This document shows, one piece after another, positions 13,501 to 22,646 of a stretch of DNA of 31,817 bases. This stretch comes from a virus: IMG/VR virus record IMGVR_UViG_3300021964_000294, positions 1-31,817 of that record; one strand, 5' to 3'. A program made the translations under genes and the position numbers. The first letter of the stretch is position 1; each line of letters begins with the position of its first letter. The notes beneath the pieces are model-generated. The model worked only from the letters and a program-made list of their open reading frames with translations. It was not told the origin of the DNA and searched no databases.

Positions 13501-16500
13501 TTGTCAAACTCTGCTTTAAGTGCATTGTATTTGTTTTCTATATTTATTTCCTGTTCTCTGTTTTTAATACCATCATAATACTTTAATGTGCCATCTTTAG
13601 CAGGATTTGCTTCTCTTCGTATCATAGCAAATTTAAACAAGGTAGTAAAGTTATTACCTTGAGCTCTGTCTTCTGGTCGAATTAAACGTAAATTTTGTTC
13701 TATCTGCTCTTCAATGTCTTTTTGTTTAGCATTATTCATTTGATGAAACACTAAAATTAATTCTGTATTTAACTCTATAGTACTAAAAGGCATTGTACCA
13801 ATTTTATATTTAATATTACCATCTTTATCTTTTACTATATTTTTTACAAGACCTGGAGTTAAAAATTCTTTTTTGTTTTCAATAAATTTTAATTGGTCTT
13901 TCAATGTAGTAGTAGCAAAATGTTCAAACCAAGTAGGTGTACCATCTACAAAATATATTCCTTTTTCTTTGCTAAATTTTATTGATTTTTGCATTAATCT
14001 TTTAACAATACCAGGTTGTAACATAGAATCATAATAATTCATAAAATTGTTTATATCTTTTGCAGTAGCATCAGTAAACTCTTTACCTATTTGAAATCCT
14101 TGAAATGGTCTACCCGTAGTAAAAGATTCAAATTGAGCATCAATAGTAGGACCAAAACCTTTATATTTTTTTAAAAAGTTTTCTAATCTACGCAATACAG
14201 CTTTACCATACTCTGTTACGTTAGGGTCTTTATAAGCTTCTTCAAAACTAATTTTTGCATCACCAGTTTCTTTATCTACTAGAATTTTTCTATATTGTTC
14301 TTCAATAATTATTTCTTGTTTGTTTTCTTTTTCTTTAGCTATTTCTTCACGGACACCTTTTTCTAAATCTTTAACCTTAACTGTTCTAGTTTTACTTACT
14401 GGTATATCTGCATTCTTAGTAGTTTCTGGTGCTTTAATTTCATTTGTTTTATTATATACAGCATCTATGGTGTTGAAAAATACTTTACTATTAGCAGGGT
14501 CAATAGCAGGATTCTTAAACATCAATTCGTTTTGTAATCTTTCAATAGCATTCTTAATGTTTCTTACTTCTGATAGCTTTGCATTAGTATCACTGTCATA
14601 CTTCATGGTACTTTCATCAGGAAATCTTTTTTCTAAATCTTTATATATTTCTTGTATTCTATCATAACCTTCATTCAATGTATATTCTACATTCTTTTTA
14701 AGTTTATTATTATAAATAGAATCACCAAGCTTAGGATTTCCTTTTGTTTTTACAATCGGATGTGCGTGTAATGCAAAATCCATAAACGCATACATTTCTC
14801 TACGTACAATGTTTAATGCTTGTGGATTCTTAATACGTTTACTTAACATAGTATTCATTACTTTTTTCATATCAAGTATAGACTCTGCAATAGCTCTACT
14901 GTTTTCACCTTGTTTCATTTCAAAAGTTTTTCTTAATATGGTTTGTAAATCTTGTATAATGTTTTCTCTAGCCATACCTTGTTTACTTAATAACTCTATA
15001 ATGTAATCTCCTTTACGTGTTAACAAGTCAACACCAATAAGATTATTTACTGTTCCTCTAAGATTTTTACCACCTTTTAAATCATTAGTTAAAAACTTTA
15101 CATTCAAATCTTTATAAAAATCTAACAACTCTAATTCTTTAAATGTGCTACTCTTCTTAAGGTTTTGATAGGTACGTTGTAAGTACGCCACAACATTTTC
15201 TGGACTAGTAAATTTAAAGTTTAAAAACTCTCCACCCATATCTAACTTAGATAATATCTTTGCTTGCTGCATAAAGTAATTTGTTTCTGCACCTTGTTTC
15301 ATATATGGTTGCCATTGGTCTATAAAGTCTTTAGCAGCTTTAATTAATGATGGATTTTTAATTTTTCTATATTTTCCTTTACCAGTATATCTATGTTCAG
15401 GATTTACCCATACATCTTTTTTGCTTTGTATAGCTTTAGAAAATACTTTAAATGCGTGTAAACTTGTTTGTTTGTTATTGGTTAATGTATACCACTTGCT
15501 AGATTTTTGTGTGCTAATATCTTTACCATTACGTTGTACTGTAAAAAATGTTTCAAATATCTTTTGTACATTATCAGTAGCTTTACCAATTTTTACAAAC
15601 TCTGCACTATCTACTGCAATATTAATACCAGTATAACTTACATCTTTTAAAAATCCAAAGTCGTTTAATTTAATTTTTAAGGTAAGTCCATTTCCAATAT
15701 TCAATTTACCACCATTAGTAGTTATAATATCAAATAACATTTGAAAATCTGTAGTAGCATTTACAATAGTACCTACTGCTTTTTTACCTTCATATGCAGC
15801 TTTAGCAGCTTTTATTCTTTCTTTGGTGCTAAATAACATAGATAGTTTTTGACCTTCGCTAATTTCTTTATCTTGAAATACTACATCAAATAAAGTTTCT
15901 GCAATACTACGACCTTGTTTGTCGTATTTATTTTTCATAACTTTTAAATCTCTAGGTGTAGCACTAATATTACCATCTTGTAATTCATATTGTATTTTAG
16001 GATTACCAAATGCTTTTTTAACTATAGAAGGCAATGATTGATATCCTGTTACTGTATCACCATCTTTATCCATACCTCCTAAATACAAATCGTTTAACTC
16101 TGATGCAAAGAAATTATATCCACCACGTTCTACAAACCCTTTAAATGCCAATGCTCTTACACCACCATTACCACTATTAGGCGTACGCATTACCAAGAAT
16201 GTTAAAGCATCTTCTAGTAAATCTAACATTAACTTATCTTCTTTAGTTTTTTGAAGTTTTTTGTATTTTTTATATGCTTGTTCAAGAGTCATTACTTCTT
16301 GACCAACTTTTATAGGATTTTTTCTATGTTGTTCTCCGAGCATAAACTCTGTTTCTTTAAGACCATGCATACGTTCTAAACGTGGCGTATAAAGCCCAGC
16401 ATAGGCCTTAAATCCACTTTCTACACCTATTTGATTACTTCTACCTACAATGTATCTAGCAAGGATATTAGATATAAAATTCTGATTCTCTTTCATTACA

Positions 16501-19500
16501 TTAAATGCGTAATCAGTTTTCTTTAATACCTCTGGTGTAAATCCTAAGTCTGCTATTTCTGCCATATCTAATGTAGCAACATCAGATAGTTCTACAGTGT
16601 CTTTATTTACTTGTTTATTTAATTGATTTACTATTTCCTTTGCTTTTTTGGTGGTAGGATTTGCTTGTAATGTATCAATTAAATCTTGTACATTAATAGT
16701 ATCAATGTCAAACTTAACGTAATCGTCTCCACTTTTTAAAAATTCTTGTGTTAATTTTTTATTACCTTCCATATTTTTAATACGTAATTCTTGTATTGCA
16801 TCAAAATATGCTTGGTCAAAATCTTGTAATGTATTTTTATCTAAAAATTGTTTGTATAACTTTAATTTTTTTTGTCTATTAATTTCTTCTTTTTGTTTAT
16901 ACACATAATCAGTAACTGATTCATTAATACCTAGTTCTTCAGGTCTAATCTTAGCAACATCAAGTGCATCTTTAAATGACCAAGTATCATTCTTACCTTC
17001 TATCAATTCATTAAGTTTTAATTTACCAAGCTGTTTAATACCACTACCATATACTAGAATATGTGTATTAGTATCCATCATTAATTTATTTAGTCCAGCA
17101 GACTCTGGTTTAAATCCACCTGACTTAGTACGTATTTCTCCTCTACCCATTCTAGGGTTTGCTACAATAACAGGTTTTAGAAATCCGTAATCTTTAGCCC
17201 AACCAAATTTATCGCCAATACTATTCCATACATCTTCTCTAATAATAAAACCACCATCAGTTCCAGATTCTAACTCTATACCATACTTCTTTAGTTTTTT
17301 ATCGGTAACACCTACTAAGTTTAGATATCCGTATATATCACCATCCATAACCTTAGCAAGGTCTGTTGCATCCATAGGTACTACATCACTTTGTGGTAAT
17401 GTATCGTATTTGTTGTCTTTTAATACATCGCCATTAATTTTGCCTTCAGCTATATCTTGTTTTAATTCTTTTAATGCTTTCTTTAAATCTGCTTTATTAA
17501 CAGTAGGGCGTTCAATATATCCATTGTCTAACAACTTATATACCATATTAGATGCCATCTCTAATTGCTCTGTTGCACTTTTTAAATAGTCTTTACTAAT
17601 ACCAGATTCAAGCATAGCTTCTACATAAGTATTAAGATTTTCTTTGACATTGTTTGGCACTCTCTGTAATACAATTGTTCCTTTGTCTTTAGCACCACCA
17701 TAAATATAATAATCACTGTATTCTACTAGTATGTTTTCATATAATGCATCAAGTTCTTTTTTACTATATATATCTAATGGTTTTTTGTATATACCAGGAT
17801 TCTTTGGGTCTTCTGCTTTTCTAATAATAACACGTGTATCAAGTCCGTATCGTTCGTTAATAGAGTTTTCAGCAGTACGTTCTACTAGATTTTTACCATC
17901 TTTATCTACTTCTAGTTTGGGTTTACCCTTAGAATCTTTACCAGTACCTATTTCAACAATCTCTCCTGATGCATTAATAGCAAACTGAGAACGTTCTGCA
18001 TAAGTTTTAATGCGTAAAAACATAGACTTTAAAGGAACTTCACCTACTTCGTTTTTAAATTTTACCCCTTTAAACTTGCTATTAATATAAGATTCAAATC
18101 CAGAATAATCGTTTATATTTTGATATACACCTTCAATTAATAATTGTTTTGTATCATATTTGCCTAAGTTGTAATTGCTAGGTTCTTTTACAATCTGTTG
18201 ATATACTTTATCTAATGCTGCATTAATAGTTATAGGGTCGTTTATATCGCCATCTTTTGATTTCATATAGGCATTATACTCAGGGTCAAAACCATCTAAG
18301 AATCTTTTTTTAACTTCTTCTATTTGAAATTTTTCTACTGCTTGTTCTACTGCCTGTTGACGTTCTTGTGTTTTTCTAGCAAAGTCTTTATCTGTTTCAA
18401 ATTTTTTAATATATAAATCTACTGGTGTTCTACCTCTATCCATCAATGATTGTACAACATCTGACTTTGTTGCTTCTTCTGATAATTCTTTTAGTTGTTC
18501 TGGATTAGCTTTTTCAATATCTATTTTCTTTTCTTCAGCTATCTTAACAATTTCTCTATCAATAATAAGTTTAGCACCTATTTTCTGTGCACGTTGTTGT
18601 TGCTGTAAATATAATGTATTAACGTGCTTATCAAACATTTCTTGTACTTCAGGATTCTCTTTATATATCTCAGTCTTTTGTATGTCTTTCTTATATCTGT
18701 TAATGTTGCTATTACCATTCATCATAGGGTTTTCAGCAATCATTTTTCTAAACTTAATCTCTTGTGGTGATTTAGAGTTAGCACCAAAAAAGAATCCCAT
18801 CATATATTCATAGACTTGTTCTGGTAATGGTAATTGATTGTATGTAGCCATACCACCTTGGAATGCAGCACCAGATATACCACGTGCAAATGCATTAGCT
18901 GCAGTTTCATTAGTTAAAGAGTTGTCTGCTGCATCACGTACTGCCTGCTCTCCTAGTTTTCTTGTCTTAGGATTTGATAATAGCTTAGATATGTTTACAT
19001 AACGACCAATACCACCAAAAGTAACCCCTGCTAATGCACCATGCATTGTAGATTCTGCAATAGCTTTTGGTCCTTTCCATACAGAGCTAGCACCTAATGC
19101 AACGCCAAGATGTACACCTTCTCTAGCTAGTTGTTGAAATGTTTCATTCTTAAATAAACCTTTAGATAAAAATCCTTGTGATAATAAACCAGATGATGCA
19201 ATCTTTTTTTCTATATTATCAGTAACCATATCGGCTACACGCATAGGTATAGAACGTATCTGCCAACCTTTTAAATCTTTTATTTTTTTTTCACCAGCTT
19301 TCAATGCTAGCTTAACAGCTTCTTCTTGTCCTTCTTCTGCTATAAACTTAGCAAATGGTCTAAATCCACCTATTTCTATCTTAGCTGCACTTTGACCCAT
19401 TGATGCTGCTAAACCACTAGCAGATTGCTTTATAGATTCTTCAGCTGCCTCTGCTGCAACTACTTGGTCTGCTATCTTACTACGTTTAGTTGCTGCTTCT

Positions 19501-19937
19501 TTAGTTGGTCTACCTACTGCACGCTTTACTGCTAATTTAGCACCACCTCTTTTAGCTATAACCCCTGGTACTGCAGCACCCATAGATAATACACTAGCTA
19601 TAATATCAGGAGCAAATCCTATAAAGTGACCTACCTTATTAGCTAATGCTTCTGTTTGTGTATCAGCTTCTGATGCCCAACCTAGTGTGGTAAACCCTTC
19701 TACAACACCAGAAGTAAATTGATTTAATACATCACGTACACTATTCTCAGATGATGCCATATCTCTATTGAAATCAATGTCATTAGCCTTCATTCTTTTT
19801 TCAATAAAGTCTACATCTTCTTCTGAAAAGTCACGTGGATTAGACTTATAAGCTAAATCTATTCTAGTTAAATATGTTTGTTTATCGATTAATCTTTGTG
19901 AATAAAGATTATTCAAATATTGCAACTGTGTATTCAA
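10560..19937 (-). CDS. Giant virion protein, probably ejected with the DNA (3125 aa)
   Basis: One uninterrupted 9.4-kb frame. The first codon is TTG at 19937, supported by AGGAGA six bases upstream and by the previous stop just before it. The N-terminus (about 100-130, GHFIGFAPDIIASVLSMGAA) and two further Gly/Ala-rich segments within the first 370 residues are hydrophobic. The long middle is charged and helical. The last 180 residues have hydrophobic helices (LMALALANVFVASIFDYAL) and an acidic tail, like the C-terminal membrane-associated domain of large polyvalent phage proteins. Following two probable internal virion proteins, it likely enters the host and spans the envelope. No RNA polymerase or transglycosylase motif was found by eye. 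Confidence 0.65.
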   Translation of the reverse strand: MNTQLQYLNNLYSQRLIDKQTYLTRIDLAYKSNPRDFSEEDVDFIEKRMKANDIDFNRDMASSENSVRDVLNQFTSGVVEGFTTLGWASEADTQTEALANKVGHFIGFAPDIIASVLSMGAAVPGVIAKRGGAKLAVKRAVGRPTKEAATKRSKIADQVVAAEAAEESIKQSASGLAASMGQSAAKIEIGGFRPFAKFIAEEGQEEAVKLALKAGEKKIKDLKGWQIRSIPMRVADMVTDNIEKKIASSGLLSQGFLSKGLFKNETFQQLAREGVHLGVALGASSVWKGPKAIAESTMHGALAGVTFGGIGRYVNISKLLSNPKTRKLGEQAVRDAADNSLTNETAANAFARGISGAAFQGGMATYNQLPLPEQVYEYMMGFFFGANSKSPQEIKFRKMIAENPMMNGNSNINRYKKDIQKTEIYKENPEVQEMFDKHVNTLYLQQQQRAQKIGAKLIIDREIVKIAEEKKIDIEKANPEQLKELSEEATKSDVVQSLMDRGRTPVDLYIKKFETDKDFARKTQERQQAVEQAVEKFQIEEVKKRFLDGFDPEYNAYMKSKDGDINDPITINAALDKVYQQIVKEPSNYNLGKYDTKQLLIEGVYQNINDYSGFESYINSKFKGVKFKNEVGEVPLKSMFLRIKTYAERSQFAINASGEIVEIGTGKDSKGKPKLEVDKDGKNLVERTAENSINERYGLDTRVIIRKAEDPKNPGIYKKPLDIYSKKELDALYENILVEYSDYYIYGGAKDKGTIVLQRVPNNVKENLNTYVEAMLESGISKDYLKSATEQLEMASNMVYKLLDNGYIERPTVNKADLKKALKELKQDIAEGKINGDVLKDNKYDTLPQSDVVPMDATDLAKVMDGDIYGYLNLVGVTDKKLKKYGIELESGTDGGFIIREDVWNSIGDKFGWAKDYGFLKPVIVANPRMGRGEIRTKSGGFKPESAGLNKLMMDTNTHILVYGSGIKQLGKLKLNELIEGKNDTWSFKDALDVAKIRPEELGINESVTDYVYKQKEEINRQKKLKLYKQFLDKNTLQDFDQAYFDAIQELRIKNMEGNKKLTQEFLKSGDDYVKFDIDTINVQDLIDTLQANPTTKKAKEIVNQLNKQVNKDTVELSDVATLDMAEIADLGFTPEVLKKTDYAFNVMKENQNFISNILARYIVGRSNQIGVESGFKAYAGLYTPRLERMHGLKETEFMLGEQHRKNPIKVGQEVMTLEQAYKKYKKLQKTKEDKLMLDLLEDALTFLVMRTPNSGNGGVRALAFKGFVERGGYNFFASELNDLYLGGMDKDGDTVTGYQSLPSIVKKAFGNPKIQYELQDGNISATPRDLKVMKNKYDKQGRSIAETLFDVVFQDKEISEGQKLSMLFSTKERIKAAKAAYEGKKAVGTIVNATTDFQMLFDIITTNGGKLNIGNGLTLKIKLNDFGFLKDVSYTGINIAVDSAEFVKIGKATDNVQKIFETFFTVQRNGKDISTQKSSKWYTLTNNKQTSLHAFKVFSKAIQSKKDVWVNPEHRYTGKGKYRKIKNPSLIKAAKDFIDQWQPYMKQGAETNYFMQQAKILSKLDMGGEFLNFKFTSPENVVAYLQRTYQNLKKSSTFKELELLDFYKDLNVKFLTNDLKGGKNLRGTVNNLIGVDLLTRKGDYIIELLSKQGMARENIIQDLQTILRKTFEMKQGENSRAIAESILDMKKVMNTMLSKRIKNPQALNIVRREMYAFMDFALHAHPIVKTKGNPKLGDSIYNNKLKKNVEYTLNEGYDRIQEIYKDLEKRFPDESTMKYDSDTNAKLSEVRNIKNAIERLQNELMFKNPAIDPANSKVFFNTIDAVYNKTNEIKAPETTKNADIPVSKTRTVKVKDLEKGVREEIAKEKENKQEIIIEEQYRKILVDKETGDAKISFEEAYKDPNVTEYGKAVLRRLENFLKKYKGFGPTIDAQFESFTTGRPFQGFQIGKEFTDATAKDINNFMNYYDSMLQPGIVKRLMQKSIKFSKEKGIYFVDGTPTWFEHFATTTLKDQLKFIENKKEFLTPGLVKNIVKDKDGNIKYKIGTMPFSTIELNTELILVFHQMNNAKQKDIEEQIEQNLRLIRPEDRAQGNNFTTLFKFAMIRREANPAKDGTLKYYDGIKNREQEINIENKYNALKAEFDKMTKEGVKFNFETETGVKGERINKTPEQVVKMINDAYTNIMTTVARDVILSNVSTLKDKLIKVGKKINEYKITDEEILTEPKPNEKGYVDKKIAYDLQQKKITFLDANGLLSNQTKIDALYAGLSELIASNPLSALRQLPSITDVNFFRYYQRLNEHLERVFEKEIKVKGKMVKLDFTKQLSKEEYAVVRKVKEDYMRNKPLTKIISIGRYLASDGTSKYYVPHTDAFGTKFRREQNEAAIEKIIQKELEKASKDPKILSSIDLEFAASNRDEISFKKALLRYEISLREKYEGYNTKGVDRINDIAELAIIEDFTLQKPMDSARYNGHLKGRSEEVSLPEWDLGINHVDRYVGSMYRNLINSNLSLKVGNNIKRFVNKNPLRTDKDITESWAYFMMDVAKNQMGYPSIRNFDIHGITQKEFDLLKDYAKNDFDKSFVKGMRKQKDFLERVDYHIGLDTLQRGSVRAEIEAMKRNNIDPDTRLERAQAMAKELRMENLSKLLQEKNINKIGRFGNGYGLMTDESVIEFTERIDKVFGGKILDAAPKNRAARDMYIARLGQNLNDLEGKFEMMSLLFHPKTFLTNIYGGGSNTITDVGLKPFTDALSDTWWNDNVWGENTTYKILDSASGEVITKRIRNRKEWEEWQAYIGTFEDMLINEAQKDSRFQTVGMSEPLVKAVKTVSKTISKDGLRDKNEKEFDNFADMTTREVFKEVGAGKAITNAGAVFMRKSEFLLRSRTWDAAYINARKILGEFGKNLPFDHPMLIQLANRTVKASQFIYHATQRPNVANTSLGRVMTRFHPYAWNSIGRRIKIYRGARFEEWSGGYQTKRAQRQLTADLMALALANVFVASIFDYALSPPMNWMQDTSMLLFGDEEERERAFFSQYPHPVLSPLSIVTPPVARFVLAPTTALLNGDFENLTKYQLATYFPFGRFGRDVARTYKSPAMFGEFMFGIPVHTLHELRRDQIEANEEEIEEDLD

Positions 19938-19938
19938 T

Positions 19939-20598
19939 TTAGTCTCCTAATGTATCTAGAAGTTCGTTATAAACTTTTTGTTCATATCTGTTAAAGTTCT
20001 GAGTCTCTCCACTATTAGCTATAGACAATAGACTTTTTTGTAGATTTTTTTTATCTTCATAATATTGTTTATCTTGTGAGGAACCTGGTAATACATTTGC
20101 AGCATCCTCTGCTTCGTACTGAATAAATTTATCAACATTTTCATTCAAATCATATAAAGCTCTTCTAGTTAAATATGTTTTAGCTTTTTCAGATGACATT
20201 AAATATGGAACTCCTACTCCTTTTCCTATTCCAGTAAAACCAAATGTTCCATACACTTTACCAGATTCTACTGCAGTGCGTTCTATTTCATCGCCTAAAA
20301 CTTGCTTTACGGTAATATCTTCTCCACTTTCTAAAATTTCTTTAGGTCTTTCTGGGTCAAATCCCTCTGCCCTTCTTTGTCTTTCTTTTACTTTAGATAT
20401 AAGACTATCTGTTTTAGAAATGTCTTCTTCAGCTTTTATTCTTTCTAAATTGTATTTAAACTCTGCTAAAGATTTTTCATTCTCTAATTGTAACATACTT
20501 TTCTTTGCATACATTTCCATTTCTCTTCTAGGTTCATTGAATCCTCTAAGTGCTTGTAATAATGTAGCTAAACTTTGTATTGTTTCGTTGCTTGCCAT
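19939..20598 (-). CDS. Probable internal virion protein (219 aa)
   Basis: Residues about 25-75 are a long charged helix with coiled-coil spacing (MLQLENEKSLAEFKYNLERI). The middle has a glycine-rich segment (GTFGFTGIGKGVGVPYL), and the C-terminus is helical. I chose the start at 20598 (MASNETIQ) because GAGGAAT lies 6 nt upstream; a start at 20613 has no such site. It sits directly upstream of the giant gene and just downstream of the Ala/Gln-rich protein, the position of internal core proteins in podoviruses. Assignment is by context and composition. Confidence 0.5.
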   Translation of the reverse strand: MASNETIQSLATLLQALRGFNEPRREMEMYAKKSMLQLENEKSLAEFKYNLERIKAEEDISKTDSLISKVKERQRRAEGFDPERPKEILESGEDITVKQVLGDEIERTAVESGKVYGTFGFTGIGKGVGVPYLMSSEKAKTYLTRRALYDLNENVDKFIQYEAEDAANVLPGSSQDKQYYEDKKNLQKSLLSIANSGETQNFNRYEQKVYNELLDTLGD

Positions 20599-20599
20599 T

Positions 20600-21130
20600 T
20601 TATATTCCTCCATACATATCTAATAACGATTTACCATAACTTGATTTAATACCATACTCAGAAGCATACTGGTCTAATTGGAACCCAGCTGATTGTATAT
20701 CTCTAATAGCAGATGCTTCTCTTTGTTGCATTTGGAATGCAGATTCTCTAGATTGTAATGCTCTTGCTTCTTGTTGTCTTCCAAACTCTGCTTGACCTTC
20801 CATTAATGCTTGCATACCAGAACCGCTACCTGCTAATCCTGTCATACCTACTTGTCCTTGTAGTTGTTGCATTCCTAATCTTTGTTGTTGTATAGCACCA
20901 GCTTGCTCTATTTCTTGTGCTTCACCTAAAAATTGTCTTTGTGTAGCAAAGTCTGCACGTTCTGCAGAAGCTGCTTGTTGTAATGCACCATACTGTTGTC
21001 CTAATAACGTTTGTGCTCTTCTACGTTTAGCTGCTTTACGTTTACGTTCTCTTCTACTGCCAAAAAAACCTGATATTCCTTGAGCAATAGATACTCCTTG
21101 GCTTATCATAGTCATTGTAACTGGGTCCAT
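20600..21130 (-). CDS. Ala/Gln-rich probable internal core protein, gp14-like layout (176 aa)
   Basis: After a short N-terminal amphipathic stretch (MISQGVSIAQGISGFFG) there is a basic patch (SRRERKRKAAKRRRA), then an Ala/Gln-rich helical body (QQQRLGMQQLQGQVG). This layout recalls T7 internal virion protein gp14, which forms a channel in the outer membrane, but no sequence identity is claimed. The start at 21130 (MDPVTM) is preferred over 21157 because AGGAGGA lies 7 nt upstream, inside the lysozyme stop region. It precedes the 219-residue protein and the giant protein. Confidence 0.5.
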   Translation of the reverse strand: MDPVTMTMISQGVSIAQGISGFFGSRRERKRKAAKRRRAQTLLGQQYGALQQAASAERADFATQRQFLGEAQEIEQAGAIQQQRLGMQQLQGQVGMTGLAGSGSGMQALMEGQAEFGRQQEARALQSRESAFQMQQREASAIRDIQSAGFQLDQYASEYGIKSSYGKSLLDMYGGI

Positions 21131-21131
21131 T

Positions 21132-21809
21132 TTATTCTCCTCCTTCAAACGGCTCAAATACTTGGCCTAAATCATTCATAACATTTAATATATTAAAACT
21201 ATTTCCTGCAACCTTTGATGCATTCTGTTTTGCTTTAATTAACATAGCATCATTTTGACTCATAGACGGTTGTTCTTTTTCTAAATCCATTATAGCTTTA
21301 CCAAAGTTTTCTACACGTTTTGGTGTTTGTTGTTTCCAAGCAGATGCATCACCTTGACTGTTTTCATTTATTTGTTTTACTGCTTCCATATAATTTCCTT
21401 CCTTTAATGCTTTATAAGCTGATGGAAACTTTTTTGTCCATCCTGTACCTAATTGATAATTAACAGATGTTAATGCAACTTCAAAATCTTCACTATCAAT
21501 ACCTAAATCTTTTGCTTGTTGTGATGCTGCATTCATAGCAGTAGACACATCATTTCTAAACCAATCATCTGTAGTTTGTTGTGTAAGTTTAATTACATCA
21601 CCTTTTTTGTCAACTGCTACTTTTCTTTTCATACCATTAATCATTTTTTCTTCATACCTATCTATTTTATACGAAGGTAATTCATCGTTAGTAAGCAAAT
21701 GTCCAATACCACCAGTAGGTTTATCTAATGTATCTAAATAAATAACATCCATAAAACCTTCTTCTACTTTAAGTTCTTCTTGTATTTTTGTTAATTTATC
21801 TTGTGCCAT
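21132..21809 (-). CDS. T4-type lysozyme, glycoside hydrolase 24 (225 aa)
   Basis: The N-terminal domain has the T4 lysozyme active-site layout: Glu17 in KVEEGF, Asp26 in YLDT and Thr32 in PTGGIGHLLT. The spacings of 9 and 6 residues are the same as Glu11-Asp20-Thr26 of T4 lysozyme. It cleaves the MurNAc-GlcNAc bond of peptidoglycan. The C-terminal 60 residues beyond the enzyme domain are unassigned. It lies among virion genes, not beside the XhlA-like protein, so it may be carried on the particle for entry; lysis from within is the alternative. An AGGAT ribosome-binding site precedes the ATG. Confidence 0.85.
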   Translation of the reverse strand: MAQDKLTKIQEELKVEEGFMDVIYLDTLDKPTGGIGHLLTNDELPSYKIDRYEEKMINGMKRKVAVDKKGDVIKLTQQTTDDWFRNDVSTAMNAASQQAKDLGIDSEDFEVALTSVNYQLGTGWTKKFPSAYKALKEGNYMEAVKQINENSQGDASAWKQQTPKRVENFGKAIMDLEKEQPSMSQNDAMLIKAKQNASKVAGNSFNILNVMNDLGQVFEPFEGGE

Positions 21810-21812
21810 AAC

Positions 21813-22637
21813 TTATCCTGTTGTTAGTTTGTTTATTGCTTCATTTGCTATTTCATCTTGTTTGGGTTTGACATCACTCATGTCTCCACCTGTAAAAAAT
21901 CTTGTTACACCTGCTGCTGTTTGAGTTGCTTTAATAGCCTCTAAATCATAATCTACCCCAGGTATATCCTTCAAATTAACATTAGAATAATTATATCCTG
22001 TTGATTCTGCAAATACTGGATTTAGCATCGAACCATTAGTCATAGTTGTATCAAGAGTATTATCTAAATACATCTTACTTGCAACGTCTATTAAATCTAT
22101 ATTAACTTCATCTACTGGTAATACAAATTCTCCTGCCATATCTTCTGGTTCAGAAGGAACAGAATATTCAGGTTTAACTGGTTGTTCTCTAGTATCCATA
22201 TCGCCTAACATTGTAGGCTCTTCTTTATCAAATTCGTATTGTGGTTTTACTGGTGCAACTAACGATTCTTTAGGAGCAAAAAGACTAATAGTATCCACAT
22301 TAGAACTTAATCTTGGATTAATATTTAAAGTATCATTTTTTCCTTTAGCCAAAGCTCTTTGCTCTGGTGTTAAATCTTTTAATTCAACATTTTTACCATA
22401 AATTCTTTCCCCTATTTTACCACGTAAACTATCAGAATCAAATTTTCCTTTTAAATAATCTGTTCTAAAATCTTTTACAGCACCTTCTAAAGCATACATA
22501 GCTTCTTGTCCTGTTTGATATCCTAATATACCTGCGGTAACATCATCAATGACACTACCTTCATCTTTTTTCTTTCTATAAATTTGGCTTAGCTCTCCAC
22601 GAACTTGTGCCATAATTAAATCTGCTCTACTTGCCAT
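21813..22637 (-). CDS. Virion-region protein, unknown function (274 aa)
   Basis: Not recognised. The N-terminal half is helical and charged (IMAQVRGELSQIYRKK), the middle (about 120-180) is Pro/Glu-rich (KPQYEFDKEEPTMLGD, KPEYSVPSEPED) and likely disordered, and the C-terminal part ends with short helical segments. A linker-rich layout is common in tail-associated or scaffold-like proteins. It is preceded by GGAGGA and followed immediately by the lysozyme gene, so it belongs to the same transcript. Confidence 0.5.
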   Translation of the reverse strand: MASRADLIMAQVRGELSQIYRKKKDEGSVIDDVTAGILGYQTGQEAMYALEGAVKDFRTDYLKGKFDSDSLRGKIGERIYGKNVELKDLTPEQRALAKGKNDTLNINPRLSSNVDTISLFAPKESLVAPVKPQYEFDKEEPTMLGDMDTREQPVKPEYSVPSEPEDMAGEFVLPVDEVNIDLIDVASKMYLDNTLDTTMTNGSMLNPVFAESTGYNYSNVNLKDIPGVDYDLEAIKATQTAAGVTRFFTGGDMSDVKPKQDEIANEAINKLTTG

Positions 22638-22646
22638 TGTTCCTCC

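Noticed and set aside
11272-17988. Several + strand ORFs of 65-168 codons inside the giant gene
   Set aside because: They lie antisense to a single intact 3125-codon frame, are Leu/Ser/Phe-rich as expected for antisense frames, and lack ribosome-binding sites.
10560-19937. Virion RNA polymerase of the N4 or crAss type
   Set aside because: No catalytic motif (TxxGR, motif A/B/C, or DxDGD) could be found by eye; size alone is not evidence.
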